NCBI RefSeq assembly: GCF_963677945.1
Contig: NZ_OY782578.1
Location: 2,447,258-2,511,257 of the forward strand
Length of the DNA: 64,000 nucleotides
Direction of reading: 5' to 3'
Source: an uncultured Bacteroides sp.
Lineage (GTDB): Bacteria > Bacteroidota > Bacteroidia > Bacteroidales > Bacteroidaceae
Shown: positions 18,985 to 27,542 of the stretch, piece by piece
Numbering within the stretch: position 1 is the first letter of the stretch
Layout: every line of letters starts with the position of its first letter
The notes under the pieces: model-generated
The model's database searches: none
Told to the model about the DNA's origin: nothing
The model's input: the letters and a program-made list of their open reading frames with translations, nothing else
Position numbers and translations under genes: made by a program

Positions 18985-20454
18985 ATGGTTTTAGTAGTAA
19001 TATTAATCATTATTCTTTCTGCCATTTCCTGTGAGGCAAATGCGCAGAAACAGTTATCACTTGATGATGCAATATCTCTGGCAAGAGTGCAAAGTGTGGA
19101 TGCTGCGGTATCACTCAATGAGCTGAAAACAGCTTATTGGGAATATCGTACGCATAAAGCGGATATGCTTCCTGAGGTTAACTTTTCCGGTACGCTTCCT
19201 GCTTACAACAAGAGCTACAGTTCTTATCAGGAAAGTGACGGGTCGTATACTTTTGTACCCAACAATTATCTGGGACTTTCCGGTAAATTCTCAGTAGATC
19301 AGAATATATGGGTTACTGGTGGTAAACTTTCGCTTACTTCCTCTCTCGATTATCTGAAGCAATTGAGTTCCGGAGGTACACATCAATACATGAGTGTGCC
19401 TGTAGGCCTTACACTTACCCAACCTATATTTAATGTGAACAACCTTAAATGGAAGCGTAAAATAGAGCCGGTAAGATATGCCGAAGCTAAAGCTGCTTAT
19501 ATAGAGAGCACCGAGAAAGTAACAATGAAGACCATTACAGATTTCTTTGAACTTATTCTGGCTCAGGAAAATCTAAAAATTGCCCGCCAGAATCTTCAGA
19601 ATGCCGACAAGCTTTATGAGATTGCCAAAGCAAAAAGAACAATGGGACAGATATCGGAGAATGAGCTGTTACAACTTAAGCTTGCGGCACTAAAATCTAA
19701 AGGAACTGTTACCGATATGGAAAGTAATCTGAATGCGAAAATGTTTCAACTTCGTTCGTTTCTTGGTTTGAGCGAACTGGATAATATAGAACCTGAAATT
19801 CCTTCTACCGTTCCGGTTATGCATGTCGATTATCAGGCTGTGCTTGAGAAGGCGCATGAGAATAATTCCTTTGCAAAGAACATAAGAAGACGACAATTGG
19901 AGGCTGATTATAATGTGGCATCGGCAAAAGGTGCTTTGCGGAGCATTGACCTTTACGCTTCGGTGGGATATACGGGATTGAATAATAGTTTCAAGTCTTC
20001 TTATCAGGATTTGATGGATAATCAGATTGTGTCGGTTGGTGTTAAGATTCCTATTCTCGACTGGGGGAAGCGTCGCGGCAAGGTTAAGGTGGCCGAAAGT
20101 AACAGAGAGGTTATTGAATCGAAGATTAAACAGGAGCAGATGGATTTTAATCAGAATATCTTCTTGTTGGTTGAGCATTTTAATAATCAGGCCATGCAGC
20201 TCAATATCGCTGCTGAGGCCGATGATATAGCGCAACAAAGATACAAAACGTCAATAGAAACCTTCCTTATTGGCAAAATTAATACACTCGACCTTAACGA
20301 TGCGCAGACAAGTAAGGATGATGCCAAGCAAAAGCATATTTCCGAACTTTATAAGTACTGGTATTACTACTATCAGATTCGTAGTCTGACTTTATTCGAT
20401 TTTCAAAAGAATAAAACTCTTGATGCTGAATTTGCCGAGATTGTGAAAAAATAA
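18985..20454 (+). CDS. TolC-family outer-membrane efflux protein
   Basis: 489 residues with an N-terminal signal (MVLVVILIIILSAISCEANAQ). The repeat architecture of TolC is visible: two long helical halves, each with a beta-strand segment rich in aromatic and Gly residues (for example around 60-130 and 310-345), and heptad-like helices at 170-240 and 380-450. It completes the tripartite exporter with the adaptor and permeases upstream. A 113-bp gap before it contains a 7-bp inverted repeat (CTTGTAC/GTACAAG), of unclear meaning. Confidence 0.92.
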   Translation: MVLVVILIIILSAISCEANAQKQLSLDDAISLARVQSVDAAVSLNELKTAYWEYRTHKADMLPEVNFSGTLPAYNKSYSSYQESDGSYTFVPNNYLGLSGKFSVDQNIWVTGGKLSLTSSLDYLKQLSSGGTHQYMSVPVGLTLTQPIFNVNNLKWKRKIEPVRYAEAKAAYIESTEKVTMKTITDFFELILAQENLKIARQNLQNADKLYEIAKAKRTMGQISENELLQLKLAALKSKGTVTDMESNLNAKMFQLRSFLGLSELDNIEPEIPSTVPVMHVDYQAVLEKAHENNSFAKNIRRRQLEADYNVASAKGALRSIDLYASVGYTGLNNSFKSSYQDLMDNQIVSVGVKIPILDWGKRRGKVKVAESNREVIESKIKQEQMDFNQNIFLLVEHFNNQAMQLNIAAEADDIAQQRYKTSIETFLIGKINTLDLNDAQTSKDDAKQKHISELYKYWYYYYQIRSLTLFDFQKNKTLDAEFAEIVKK

Positions 20455-20483
20455 TATCTATATTTGCAAAAACTCATTGAAAC

Positions 20484-21839
20484 ATGATTTTAATAATAGA
20501 CGATGATCAAGCTGTTCGTTCTTCATTGACTTTCCTTCTCAAAAGGGTAGGCTATGAAGCTGAAGCTGTTTCTAATCCGAAAGCTGCCATAGAAATTGTA
20601 CGTTCTGTTGCTCCGGAACTAATACTGATGGATATGAATTTTTCTCTGACAACCACCGGAGAAGAAGGATTGATTTTACTTAAACAAGTAAAGATATTCT
20701 GTCCGGATGTTCCTGTAATACTAATGACCGCCTGGGGCTCTATTGCTCTGGCTGTTCAGGGGATGCAGACTGGGGCTTTCGATTTTATAACCAAGCCATG
20801 GAACAATGAAATGTTGCTGAAGTCCATCCGCACTGCTCTCGATCTATACGCACAGAAACAAGAAGTGCCTCAGGTAATGAACCGTACAGAGATGGATGGT
20901 AAATTCCGCTTTGATAAAATTATTGGTAAATCGCCTGCTTTGATGGGAGTACTTAATACCGTGAGCCGCATTGCCCGCACTAATGCATCTGTACTTATAA
21001 CCGGTGAAAGTGGCACAGGAAAGGAACTTATTGCTGAGGCTATTCACATGAACAGTACTCGTGCGAAGGAGCCGTTTGTCAAGGTAAATCTGGGAGGAAT
21101 TTCCCAAAGCTTGTTCGAAAGTGAGATGTTCGGCCACAAGAAAGGGGCATTTACTGATGCTTCATCGGACAGAACCGGACGTTTTGAAATGGCAAATAAG
21201 GGAACTATCTTTTTAGACGAAATAGGTGATTTGGATATGTCATGTCAGGTAAAGCTGCTGCGTGTATTGCAGGACCAAACGTTTGAGGTGCTTGGCGATA
21301 GCCGTCCGCGCAAAGTAGATGTGCGTGTGGTTAGTGCCACGAATTGCGATCTGCGTAGTATGGTTGGCGAACGCACTTTTCGGGAAGACCTTTTCTATCG
21401 TATCAATCTTATTACTGTACACTTGCCATCTTTGAGGGAGCGGAAGGACGATATACCTTTGCTTGCCCGTCATTTTGCCGATCAGCAAGCAAAACAGAAT
21501 TTTATGGCTCCGGTTAAATTATCTTCGGAAGCTCTTTCTTTTTTACAATCGCTTCCTTATCCGGGAAATATCCGTGAGCTGAAGAATCTGGTAGAACGTA
21601 CTATCCTTGTTAGCGGAAAGGAAGTGCTCGAAGCGTCCGACTTTGAAGGACAGTATCAGCGACGAGATGATCTAAAATCTGTAATAAAACCCGGAATGAC
21701 ATTGGATGAAATAGAAAGACAAACCATTCTTCAAGCTCTCGATTTACAGAATGGTAATATTTCTCAGGTAGCTTTGTCATTAGGAATAAGCAGGGCGGCT
21801 CTATATCGCCGACTGGAAAAGTATGGAATAAATTATTAG
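20484..21839 (+). CDS. Sigma-54-dependent response regulator (NtrC family)
   Basis: 451 residues: receiver domain with phospho-acceptor D50 and K104, AAA+ domain with Walker A GESGTGKE (174-181), and a C-terminal Fis-type helix-turn-helix (SLGISRAALYRRLEKYG). The sigma-54 contact loop reads GAFTDA (221-226), in place of the classical GAFTGA; the fold is otherwise complete and the arginine and sensor regions look normal. It is expected to switch on the operon from the sigma-54-like promoter at 14287, in partnership with the kinase gene that follows after seven bases. Confidence 0.93.
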   Translation: MILIIDDDQAVRSSLTFLLKRVGYEAEAVSNPKAAIEIVRSVAPELILMDMNFSLTTTGEEGLILLKQVKIFCPDVPVILMTAWGSIALAVQGMQTGAFDFITKPWNNEMLLKSIRTALDLYAQKQEVPQVMNRTEMDGKFRFDKIIGKSPALMGVLNTVSRIARTNASVLITGESGTGKELIAEAIHMNSTRAKEPFVKVNLGGISQSLFESEMFGHKKGAFTDASSDRTGRFEMANKGTIFLDEIGDLDMSCQVKLLRVLQDQTFEVLGDSRPRKVDVRVVSATNCDLRSMVGERTFREDLFYRINLITVHLPSLRERKDDIPLLARHFADQQAKQNFMAPVKLSSEALSFLQSLPYPGNIRELKNLVERTILVSGKEVLEASDFEGQYQRRDDLKSVIKPGMTLDEIERQTILQALDLQNGNISQVALSLGISRAALYRRLEKYGINY

Positions 21840-21846
21840 TTGGAGT

Positions 21847-23145
21847 ATGAAAGTTAAAAGCCTCTTCTGGATATTTGCATTTTTACTGCTGGTTATTCTT
21901 TCTTTGCTGACAAGTATTGTTGTTCAGAAAGGATCGTGGATGTTCTATCTGGTAGAAGGTCTTATTGTGGTTGCTATATTTCTGCTCATTGTTTTCTATA
22001 AAAAAATAGTAAAGCCCTTAAATACTATTGGCAATGGTATGGATTTGCTTAGAGAACAGGACTTTAGTTCACGTCTTAGTCCGGTGGGGCAATACGAAGC
22101 AGATAGAGTAGTGAATATCTTTAACCGGATGATGGAGCAGATGAAGAATGAACGTCTCCGCCTTAGGGAACAGAATAATTTTCTGGATTTGCTTATTAAA
22201 GCCTCTCCGATGGGAGTGATAATCCTCAATTTTGATGAAAAAATAACTTCTCTGAATCCGGCTGCTATAAAAGTTCTTGGTATTCATTCCGTGGAAGAGG
22301 TTGCCAATAAAAAACTTCAGGATATTAATTCATTATTGGCAGAGGAGCTGACTACATTATCTTTTAATGATATACGCACTGTGCAGCTGAATGACTCGAA
22401 TATATACAAATGTACTTACTCTTCTTTTATTGATCAGGGATTTCAGCATCCTTTTATATTGATTGAAAGTCTGACCGACGAGGTGATGAAAGCCGAGAAA
22501 AAGGCTTATGAGAAAGTTATCCGTATGATTGCTCATGAGGTGAATAACACAACCGCCGGCATTACTTCTACATTAGACACTGTAGAATCTACCTTGACCG
22601 AAGTTGAGAATACAGAAGATATTCGTGAGGTGATGCGGGTATGTATCGACCGATGCTTTAGCATGAGCCGGTTTATAACCAACTTTGCTGATGTAGTAAA
22701 GATACCCGAACCCGATTTACGCAAGCAGGATTTGAATACGCTGGTTAATTCCTGCAAAATGTTCATGGAAAATATCTGTTATAATCGTGATATATCTATT
22801 TCTCTTCGTCTTTCAGAGAGCCTAAATGAGGTTATGGTGGATGCTTGTCTGTTTGAACAAGTGATGGTTAACATCATTAAAAACTCGGCTGAGAGCATTG
22901 ATAGTCAGGGTGAAATAATAATATCTACAACCAATAACCCGGTATGTCTCGAAGTAGCTGATAACGGGAAAGGCATTAGCAAAGAAACTGCTGCAAAACT
23001 CTTTAGCCCCTTCTTTTCAACCAAGCCGGAAGGGCAGGGAATAGGCTTGATATTTATTCGTGAGGTGCTCCTTAAACATGGTTGCACTTTCTCTCTACGA
23101 ACTTATGATGACGGATTTACCCGTTTCCGTATTTTATTTGAGTAA
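21847..23145 (+). CDS. Membrane sensor histidine kinase, NtrY-like
   Basis: 432 residues. Two closely spaced N-terminal helices (about 5-27 and 32-51) with almost no periplasmic part suggest sensing within the membrane. Then come a HAMP segment, a PAS domain (about 110-210), and a kinase core with H230 in AHEVNNTTAG (an NtrY/HisKA-type H-box), N-box NIIKNSAES, and G-box DNGKGIS. It should phosphorylate the NtrC-type regulator just upstream. The signal may be an envelope-active compound exported by the same operon (inference). Confidence 0.92.
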   Translation: MKVKSLFWIFAFLLLVILSLLTSIVVQKGSWMFYLVEGLIVVAIFLLIVFYKKIVKPLNTIGNGMDLLREQDFSSRLSPVGQYEADRVVNIFNRMMEQMKNERLRLREQNNFLDLLIKASPMGVIILNFDEKITSLNPAAIKVLGIHSVEEVANKKLQDINSLLAEELTTLSFNDIRTVQLNDSNIYKCTYSSFIDQGFQHPFILIESLTDEVMKAEKKAYEKVIRMIAHEVNNTTAGITSTLDTVESTLTEVENTEDIREVMRVCIDRCFSMSRFITNFADVVKIPEPDLRKQDLNTLVNSCKMFMENICYNRDISISLRLSESLNEVMVDACLFEQVMVNIIKNSAESIDSQGEIIISTTNNPVCLEVADNGKGISKETAAKLFSPFFSTKPEGQGIGLIFIREVLLKHGCTFSLRTYDDGFTRFRILFE

Positions 23146-23166
23146 ATCCGTTATCGTAGATAAACT

Positions 23167-23469
23167 TTATACGTAGTAGTCGATAACTACCCGACTTTCT
23201 CTGATCTTCTTGCAATATGAACTAATCTCCACATGCTTAGGGTTAACTTTGTAAGATGCAAGAGCTTCCTTGTTTTCGAAGGTAGAAATAAGCACGGCAT
23301 CATAAGCCATATCACTTTCTAATACATTTATACCGACCTCTAATGACTTTATTTCAGGTATTATTCCTATTAAAGCTTCCAGGTGTTCTTTCATCCAAAG
23401 AGCATTTTCAGCTTTCGACTTACCTTCAGCGGTTTTCTTAAGTTTCCACATAACTACATGTTTCAGCAT
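23167..23469 (-). CDS. Dabb family (stress-responsive A/B barrel) protein
   Basis: 100-residue single-domain protein with the Dabb (PF07876) pattern: MLKHVVMWKLK at the start, a helix, IKSLEVGINV in the middle and YDAVLISTFENKEALASYKVNPKH towards the end. Dabb domains form dimeric ferredoxin-like barrels; most bacterial members have no known reaction. It stands alone, convergent with the kinase gene and after the RNase G terminator. Confidence 0.9.
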   Translation of the reverse strand: MLKHVVMWKLKKTAEGKSKAENALWMKEHLEALIGIIPEIKSLEVGINVLESDMAYDAVLISTFENKEALASYKVNPKHVEISSYCKKIRESRVVIDYYV

Positions 23470-23540
23470 AATCTGTATTCTCCTTTATTTGAGATTTTAT
23501 TAATAGAATAGCAGTACTTTGTCTGAGTACTTTGATAAAC

Positions 23541-23580
23541 AAAGAAAGAGGTTAACACTTATATGATAACCTCTTTCTTT
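23541..23580 (-). terminator. Terminator of the RNase G gene
   Basis: Perfect 14-bp inverted repeat (AAAGAAAGAGGTTA and its complement) starting two bases after the rng stop codon on the minus strand, with T-rich sequence at its end. Confidence 0.75.
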
Positions 23581-23581
23581 T

Positions 23582-25156
23582 TTATTTAATCTCGATTTCT
23601 TCCTGCATATCAATCTCTTCGCCATTTGAATCATAGAATTTATATTCCAGAAAGGCTAGTTTTTGATTAGGGATAATCTTAATTCCAAATCCGTATTTTA
23701 TTTGCCATTTATGTTTCAAGGAAATAAGTCCTTGATTTACATAGGCTGTTATATACGGGTGGATGTGAAGTGTGAATTTCTTTACCTTTAATTTATTTAC
23801 CAGGTAATCAATTTTATTCTCTAAAGAATCTGTAAACAGAATGGAAGGCTTAATTGTTCCTTTACCAAAACAGGCTGGGCAAATTTCACTTGTATTTACA
23901 TCCATTGCCGGACGAACTCGTTGACGGGTTATTTGCATCAGCCCGAACTTGCTAAGTGGTAAAATGTTATGCTTGGCTCTGTCGAGCTGCATATTTGCAC
24001 ACATCCTTTCGTAAAGCTTCTGTCTGTTTTCTGCCTCATTCATATCTATAAAGTCGATAACAATAATTCCTCCCATATCACGGAGACGGAGTTGTCTTGC
24101 TATCTCATCGGCTGCACCCAGGTTTACTTCTAAAGCATTTCCTTCCTGGCTATTTGTGCCTTTAGCACGGTTACCACTATTAACATCAACCACATGAAGG
24201 GCTTCAGTATGTTCGATAATAAGGTATGCGCCACTTTTATAAGATATGGTTTTCCCAAATGATGATTTAATCTGTTTGGTAATGCCGAAATTGTCATAAA
24301 TAGGAAGTTGTCCTTTGTACAACTTTACAATTTCGGTTCTCTCTGGGGCAATGAGGGTAACATAATCCTTTACTTCTTCGAATACATCTTTATCATTTAT
24401 ATAAATGTTTTCGTAAGAAGGGTTAAACAAATCACGCAACAATGCAACTGTTCGGCTGGTTTCCTCATAAACGAGAGTTGGAAACTTAGTAGCTTTCTGA
24501 ACTTTAGTTATGCTTTCTTCCCAATGTTTTAAAAGAACCTTAAGTTCTCCATCAAGCTCTGCCACTCTTTTACCTTCAGCTACCGTACGAACAATAACGC
24601 CAAAGTTTTTTGGCTTTATGCTCTGTAAAAGCTGTTTCAGGCGGGCGCGTTCTTCGCTTGATTTAATTTTTTGTGATACAGAAACCTTATCATTAAAGGG
24701 GATAAGCACTAAATATCTTCCTGCAAAGGAAATCTCGGCAGTCAATCTTGGCCCTTTAGTAGAAATTGGTTCCTTTACAATTTGAACAACAATTTCCTGT
24801 CCTACTTTTAGTGTATTAGAGATGGTTCCCTCTTTTTCAATATCAGGAAGGATAGTTGCCTTTGTAATGGGATTAAGCTTCTTTCTGTCGCTTAACGTTT
24901 GTTTAACGTACTTTTGTAGAGAATTAAATTGAGGACCTAAATCTAAATAATGAAGAAAAGCATCTTTTTCGTAACCTACATCCACGAAGCAAGCATTTAA
25001 ACCGGGCATTAATTTCTTTACGCGGCCTAAATACATATTTCCCACGGAGAAAGAAAGATTTCTTCCTTCACTTTGAAGTTCCACTAAACTCTTGTTCTCA
25101 AGAAGTGCAATGGAAATCTCTTTGGGTTGTACGTCTACTACCAGTTCGCTTGTCAC
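23582..25156 (-). CDS. rng: Ribonuclease E/G family (RNase G-like) endoribonuclease
   Basis: 524 residues, the length of RNase G without the long RNase E tail. An S1-like RNA-binding region sits near residues 35-130, the DNase I-like catalytic part carries the acidic motif IIVIDFIDM, and CPACFGKG is the zinc-link motif that holds the dimer. It trims rRNA ends and decays mRNA. It lies after a 30-residue ribosome-type gene and HU on the same strand. This arrangement is common in Bacteroides (recollection). Confidence 0.94.
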   Translation of the reverse strand: MTSELVVDVQPKEISIALLENKSLVELQSEGRNLSFSVGNMYLGRVKKLMPGLNACFVDVGYEKDAFLHYLDLGPQFNSLQKYVKQTLSDRKKLNPITKATILPDIEKEGTISNTLKVGQEIVVQIVKEPISTKGPRLTAEISFAGRYLVLIPFNDKVSVSQKIKSSEERARLKQLLQSIKPKNFGVIVRTVAEGKRVAELDGELKVLLKHWEESITKVQKATKFPTLVYEETSRTVALLRDLFNPSYENIYINDKDVFEEVKDYVTLIAPERTEIVKLYKGQLPIYDNFGITKQIKSSFGKTISYKSGAYLIIEHTEALHVVDVNSGNRAKGTNSQEGNALEVNLGAADEIARQLRLRDMGGIIVIDFIDMNEAENRQKLYERMCANMQLDRAKHNILPLSKFGLMQITRQRVRPAMDVNTSEICPACFGKGTIKPSILFTDSLENKIDYLVNKLKVKKFTLHIHPYITAYVNQGLISLKHKWQIKYGFGIKIIPNQKLAFLEYKFYDSNGEEIDMQEEIEIK

Positions 25157-25298
25157 AATATGTTTCTTTATTAATTTAAGTGATGAACAGTAAAACAGAG
25201 TTTATTGTTCATTGAAGTTCCTCTTTACACAAAGAACAAACTTCAAGACATTTGTCTTTACAAGTTTGTTCTTTATTTTCTGTCATGCAGACTAAAAA

Positions 25299-25391
25299 TT
25301 ATTTCTTGCTTTTATGTCTGTTCTTTCTTAGTCTTTTTTTACGCTTGTGAGTAGACATTTTATGTCTTTTTTTCTTCTTTCCGCTTGGCAT
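25299..25391 (-). CDS. 30-residue very basic protein, AURKAIP1/COX24-like small ribosomal type
   Basis: ATG at 25391 opens 30 codons that encode MPSGKKKKRHKMSTHKRK and go on to a tail rich in Lys, Arg and His. More than half of the residues are basic. Short proteins beginning MPSGKK(R/K)KRHKM are conserved throughout Bacteroidetes and are annotated as AURKAIP1/COX24-domain proteins, related to a small mitochondrial ribosomal subunit; so a ribosome role is likely. It lies between HU and rng on the same strand. Confidence 0.85.
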   Translation of the reverse strand: MPSGKKKKRHKMSTHKRKKRLRKNRHKSKK

Positions 25392-25425
25392 AGCTTCAAA
25401 ATTTTATGGTTAATACTCTTGTTAA

Positions 25426-25701
25426 TTATTTCTTTACTGCAATAGTAAATGTCTTTGCAGGTTTAAACGACGGAATGTTGTGCTCCGGAATAATGATAGT
25501 TGTATTCTTTGAAATATTACGAGCAGTTTTTTGTGCTCTTTTCTTAACTACAAAACTACCAAAACCACGTAAATAAACGTTGTCCTCATTTGACAAGGAC
25601 TCTTTTACTGTATCCATGAATGCTTCTACTGTTGTAAGCACTGTAGTTTTATCAATTCCTGTGTTTTTAGCAATCTCGTTTACAATATCTGCTTTTGTCA
25701 T
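25426..25701 (-). CDS. HU/IHF-family DNA-binding protein
   Basis: 91 residues, canonical HU length. The sequence has the helical dimer base (MTKADIVNEIAKNTGIDKTTV), the GFGSFVVKKR beta-arm entrance and the TIIIPEHNIPSFKPAKTF end typical of HU/IHF proteins. It compacts DNA as a dimer. Its promoter probably lies in the divergent region towards mutY, where minus-strand TATATTTG occurs at 25746-25753. It is distinct from the longer HU-HIG type protein at 35580. Confidence 0.94.
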   Translation of the reverse strand: MTKADIVNEIAKNTGIDKTTVLTTVEAFMDTVKESLSNEDNVYLRGFGSFVVKKRAQKTARNISKNTTIIIPEHNIPSFKPAKTFTIAVKK

Positions 25702-25808
25702 TTTTAAAAAATCTATATTATTCGTACTTCTAATTTTTTGGAATGCAAATATATAGCTTTTTAGGTTCTCAAAAAAATATATGCTTAAGATTTTTATAAA
25801 AAAGTAAG

Positions 25809-25836
25809 TTGTTTACCGTTTATTGCTTTACTTTTG
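25809..25836 (+). promoter_or_regulatory. Likely mutY promoter
   Basis: TTG at 25809-25811 and TACTTTTG at 25829-25836 with a 17-base gap. The -7 box covers the ATG at 25834, which argues that translation begins at 25864. Confidence 0.45.
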
Positions 25837-25863
25837 CGAAAAAGGTGTTATTTCGATTTAAAA

Positions 25864-26904
25864 ATGGACAAATTTAGCGATAAAATTATAGTTTGGTATG
25901 AAGCTAATAAGCGGATATTACCTTGGCGGGAAACATCGGATCCTTATCTGATTTGGATTTCAGAAATTATACTGCAACAGACTCGTGTTGCTCAGGGATA
26001 TGATTATTTTCTAAGGTTTGTGGAAAGATTTCCAACAGTAAAATCATTAGCTGAAGCAGATGAAGACGAAGTCTTAAAATACTGGCAAGGTTTGGGGTAT
26101 TATTCCCGTGCACGCAATTTACTTGCAGCTGCAAAAAGTATCAATGGAGATTTTCCTGATACTTATTCTGATATTTTGGCTCTTAAGGGAGTTGGGGAAT
26201 ACACTGCTGCTGCAATCTGCTCTTTTGCTTACAATTTACCTTATGCTGTTGTGGACGGGAATGTGTACCGGGTATTGTCTCGTTATCTGGGTATTCAGAC
26301 TCCTATAGATTCTACCGAAGGGAAAAAGTTGTTTGCTTCATTGGCGGGTGAGCTCCTTGATAAATCAAAACCTGGAATTTATAATCAGGCTATAATGGAT
26401 TTCGGAGCATTGCAATGTACTCCGGCTTCTCCGGGATGTTCATCTTGTCCGCTAGCCGACTCTTGTATGGCTTTAAAGGACAATCTGGTAAACATCTTGC
26501 CTGTAAAACAAAACAAGACAAAGACAACCAACAGATATTTTAATTATTTATATGTACGCATGGGCGCGTATACCTTTTTAAATAAGCGTAGTGAAAATGA
26601 TATTTGGAAGAATTTGTTTGAATTTCCATTAGTTGAGACAGATAAGTCGCTCGGAGATGAAGAGTTGTTTGCCTTACCTGAATTTCAGCAGTTATTCACT
26701 CCGAATGAGAAACCTGTTATTCGTTGTTTAAACAAGAATGTAAAACATGTACTTTCTCACAGAGTAATTTATACTAATTTTTATGAAGTTATTTTACCAG
26801 ATAATTCAACTTCTTTTTCTTCATACATAAAGGTCTTAATAGCAGATATTGACAAGTATGCGGTCTCTCGTTTGATACACAGCTTTTTAGAGAAATATTT
26901 ATAA
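25864..26904 (+). CDS. mutY: A/G-specific adenine DNA glycosylase
   Basis: Removes adenine mispaired with 8-oxoguanine. From the ATG at 25864 the protein has 346 residues. Visible landmarks are PWRETSDPYLIW at 20-31, catalytic E34 in SEIILQQT, the helix-hairpin-helix LKGVGEYTA with D131 in VVDGNVYR, and the iron-sulphur cluster ligands C185, C192, C195 and C201 with spacing 6-2-5. The C-terminal third is the NUDIX-like domain that reads 8-oxoguanine. An upstream ATG at 25834 lies in the promoter -7 box and was rejected. ssb follows after 88 bases. Confidence 0.95.
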   Translation: MDKFSDKIIVWYEANKRILPWRETSDPYLIWISEIILQQTRVAQGYDYFLRFVERFPTVKSLAEADEDEVLKYWQGLGYYSRARNLLAAAKSINGDFPDTYSDILALKGVGEYTAAAICSFAYNLPYAVVDGNVYRVLSRYLGIQTPIDSTEGKKLFASLAGELLDKSKPGIYNQAIMDFGALQCTPASPGCSSCPLADSCMALKDNLVNILPVKQNKTKTTNRYFNYLYVRMGAYTFLNKRSENDIWKNLFEFPLVETDKSLGDEELFALPEFQQLFTPNEKPVIRCLNKNVKHVLSHRVIYTNFYEVILPDNSTSFSSYIKVLIADIDKYAVSRLIHSFLEKYL

Positions 26905-26992
26905 ATTAATTACTTAATACTTGCTTAATGTTGTATTTCTGATTATTTTTGAAGGCTAAATGATTAATATATAATTAAAATAACTAATTTTT

Positions 26993-27430
26993 ATGTCTGT
27001 AAATAAAGTGATATTGATTGGAAATGTTGGGAAAGATCCTGATGTTAGATACCTGGATAGTGGCGTAGCAGTAGCAAACTTGACATTGGCAACTTCAGAT
27101 AAAGGATATACTTTGGCCAATGGCACACAAGTTCCTGAAAGAACTGAATGGCATAATATTGTTTTATGGAGAGGATTGGCTGAAGTAGCCGAAAAATATG
27201 TTCATAAAGGTGATAAATTATATATTGAAGGGAAAATAAGAACTCGTTCTTATGATGATCCAAGTGGAGCAAAACGATATATTACTGAGATTTTTGCAGA
27301 TGCAATGGAAATGCTTACTCCTAAGGGAGGTAATCAGTCTTATGCACCACAGCAAGCACAGCCTCAGAGTGCACCGGTGCAATCTCAGCCCGTTCCCCAG
27401 GATAATTCAACAGATGATTTGCCCTTTTAA
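26993..27430 (+). CDS. ssb: Single-stranded DNA-binding protein
   Basis: 145 residues: N-terminal OB-fold (MSVNKVILIGNVGKDPDVRY onward, with the EWHNIVLWRGLAE and YIEGKIRTRSYDD segments), then a Gln/Pro-rich linker and the acidic tip DDLPF that docks repair and replication partners. Sits in the order mutY-ssb-gldE-gldD-transferase, which is the common arrangement in Bacteroides (recollection). Confidence 0.95.
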   Translation: MSVNKVILIGNVGKDPDVRYLDSGVAVANLTLATSDKGYTLANGTQVPERTEWHNIVLWRGLAEVAEKYVHKGDKLYIEGKIRTRSYDDPSGAKRYITEIFADAMEMLTPKGGNQSYAPQQAQPQSAPVQSQPVPQDNSTDDLPF

Positions 27431-27451
27431 TTGAGGAATTATGAATTGTGT

Positions 27452-27492
27452 AATATGAATCAGATAGTAGCATGCCATCTGATTCATATTGC
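27452..27492 (+). terminator. Hairpin terminator after ssb
   Basis: Perfect 14-bp arms AATATGAATCAGAT and ATCTGATTCATATT around eleven bases, just after the ssb stop codon. The T-run behind it is weak. Confidence 0.6.
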
Positions 27493-27542
27493 ATAGATTT
27501 TATTCATAATTCGAACAATATGTCTAACTAAAATCAAATTCT

